From contig CAAFVD010000033.1 in the NCBI GenBank assembly GCA_900766355.1, positions 1-7,162 of the forward strand: a DNA stretch of 7,162 nt, read 5' to 3'. The stretch comes from Candidatus Gastranaerophilales bacterium. Lineage in GTDB: Bacteria > Cyanobacteriota > Vampirovibrionia > Gastranaerophilales > Gastranaerophilaceae. The notes below the pieces were generated by a model. The model saw nothing but the letters and a program-made list of their open reading frames with translations, was not told where the DNA came from and searched no databases. Positions 6,752-7,162 of the stretch are shown here, one piece after another; the stretch's first letter is position 1; every line of letters begins with the position of its first letter. The translations under genes were made by a program, and so were the position numbers.

Positions 6752-6928
6752 ATGAAAGTACTTCCTGTTATGCCTAAAGTAGTTAATACTGCGAAAAAAG
6801 TTGCTAAAAAAGTTAGCAAACCTTCAGTTGCAGTTCAACCACTTGTAGCGAACAAAACAGTAGCTAAACCAAACGCATCTATAGCTTCAGCTATTAAAAA
6901 AGTTGCAAACATGGTTAAGCATAAATAA
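6752..6928 (+). CDS. Small polycationic Lys/Val/Ala-rich protein, 58 residues
   Basis: No family recognised. Of 58 residues, 13 are Lys, 12 Val and 9 Ala, with no Asp or Glu, so the net charge is strongly positive. Two segments could form amphipathic cationic helices: residues 9-23 (KVVNTAKKVAKKVSK) and 42-58 (ASIASAIKKVANMVKHK, with I44, I48, V51 and V55 on one face). A Pro/Val-rich linker joins them. There is no cysteine, no evident signal peptide and no long membrane segment. This composition fits a nucleic-acid-binding protein (histone H1-like tail), a membrane-active peptide, or a basic partner of an acidic surface. The gene looks genuine: strong ribosome binding site, consensus -10 and an intrinsic terminator closely downstream give it a complete single-gene transcription unit, 62 bp after the lysozyme-like lipoprotein. 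Confidence 0.75.
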   Translation: MKVLPVMPKVVNTAKKVAKKVSKPSVAVQPLVANKTVAKPNASIASAIKKVANMVKHK

Positions 6929-6963
6929 ACTAAAATTCTAAAATATAAAATTAAAAAATTTAG

Positions 6964-6996
6964 TAAGCCCCGACTTGTTTTGGGGCTTATTTTTTT
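6964..6996 (+). terminator. Rho-independent terminator of the small cationic gene
   Basis: TAAGCCCC (6964-6971) pairs perfectly with GGGGCTTA (6982-6989) around a 10-nt loop, and one G-U and one A-U pair may extend the stem. Seven T residues follow at 6990-6996. It is the only GC-rich hairpin I noticed in the window. The T-tract directly touches the ribosome binding site of the next gene. Confidence 0.9.
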
Positions 6997-7002
6997 AGGA
7001 GG
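6997..7002 (+). promoter_or_regulatory. Ribosome binding site of the last gene, abutting the terminator
   Basis: AGGAGG begins at the base after the terminator T-tract and lies 5 nt before the ATG at 7008. There is no room for a promoter between terminator and gene. Confidence 0.8.
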
Positions 7003-7007
7003 GCATT

Positions 7008-7162
7008 ATGATTAATGGATTATCACAAACGAATTTTAGAGGAAATTATTCTAGAGGAAAATATCTTTTTAACAATTTACCACAAGACAAACAAGTCAGA
7101 TATATTATGGCAGAAAGAGCAAGACAAAATTACAACAAAACCCACGATTTAAAAATTCAAAC
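7008..7162 (+). CDS. Lineage-specific hypothetical protein with N-terminal NFRG motif, 5' part only
   Basis: Only the first 51 residues are in the window; the frame runs off the end. The start is set by a near-perfect AGGAGG site. The sequence opens MINGLSQTNFRGNYSRGK and continues as a basic, Asn/Gln/Arg-rich, probably soluble stretch (QDKQVRYIMAERARQNYNK). No signal peptide or membrane helix is seen. From memory, short motifs of the kind NFRG/FKG/FxG near the N-terminus recur in uncharacterised proteins of gut Melainabacteria; this is the main taxonomic hint here. Function unknown. Because it sits directly after a terminator, its transcription must come from read-through or from a promoter upstream of the hairpin. 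Confidence 0.75.
   Translation, partial: MINGLSQTNFRGNYSRGKYLFNNLPQDKQVRYIMAERARQNYNKTHDLKIQ

Noticed and set aside
5748..6928. Toxin-antitoxin reading of the lipoprotein and small cationic gene
   Set aside because: No known toxin or antitoxin domain, the order and spacing are not typical, and the small protein has its own promoter and terminator.

Overview
The window is AT-rich, gene-dense bacterial DNA with short intergenic gaps and mostly clear AGGAG-type ribosome binding sites. The best guess at the host is a gut Melainabacteria/Vampirovibrionia lineage (Candidatus Gastranaerophilales). This rests on the low GC, on lineage-specific-looking proteins, and on the N-terminal 'NFRG' motif of the last gene, a motif I recall as frequent in that group. 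It is an inference from memory, not a database result; a clostridial host is the main alternative.

Left part (1-1052, + strand): the 3' end of an unrecognised two-helix membrane protein is followed by a DtxR/MntR-type metalloregulator. The regulator has a Cys-rich tail and an operator-like palindrome (TTTCGGTATACCTAAA) between its AT-rich upstream region and its ribosome binding site, which suggests autoregulation.

Centre (1064-5646, - strand): four genes read rbfA, truB, a fold-type I aminotransferase, then a large GH57 glycoside hydrolase. rbfA has a good sigma70-type promoter (TTGATA-17-TATCAT). rbfA and truB are 4 nt apart, truB and the aminotransferase overlap by ATGA, and the GH57 gene follows after about 44 bp. 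The GH57 gene has no ribosome binding site but has an extended -10 element just before its ATG, so it may also be transcribed separately as a leaderless message. The unit joins ribosome maturation and tRNA modification with amino-acid and alpha-glucan metabolism. Its last gene converges tail to tail with the metalloregulator.

Right part (5748-7162, + strand): divergent from rbfA lies a lipoprotein with a GH24 (phage-lysozyme-like) domain whose catalytic triad looks altered. Next is a 58-residue protein with 13 lysines and no acidic residue, preceded by a promoter embedded in nested palindromes. A strong intrinsic terminator follows, and the 5' end of another lineage-specific gene begins directly after it. 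The most novel material is here: a lysozyme-like lipoprotein beside a tiny polycationic protein. No mobile element, CRISPR array, tRNA or rRNA was seen, and no stretch longer than 300 bases lacks a gene.
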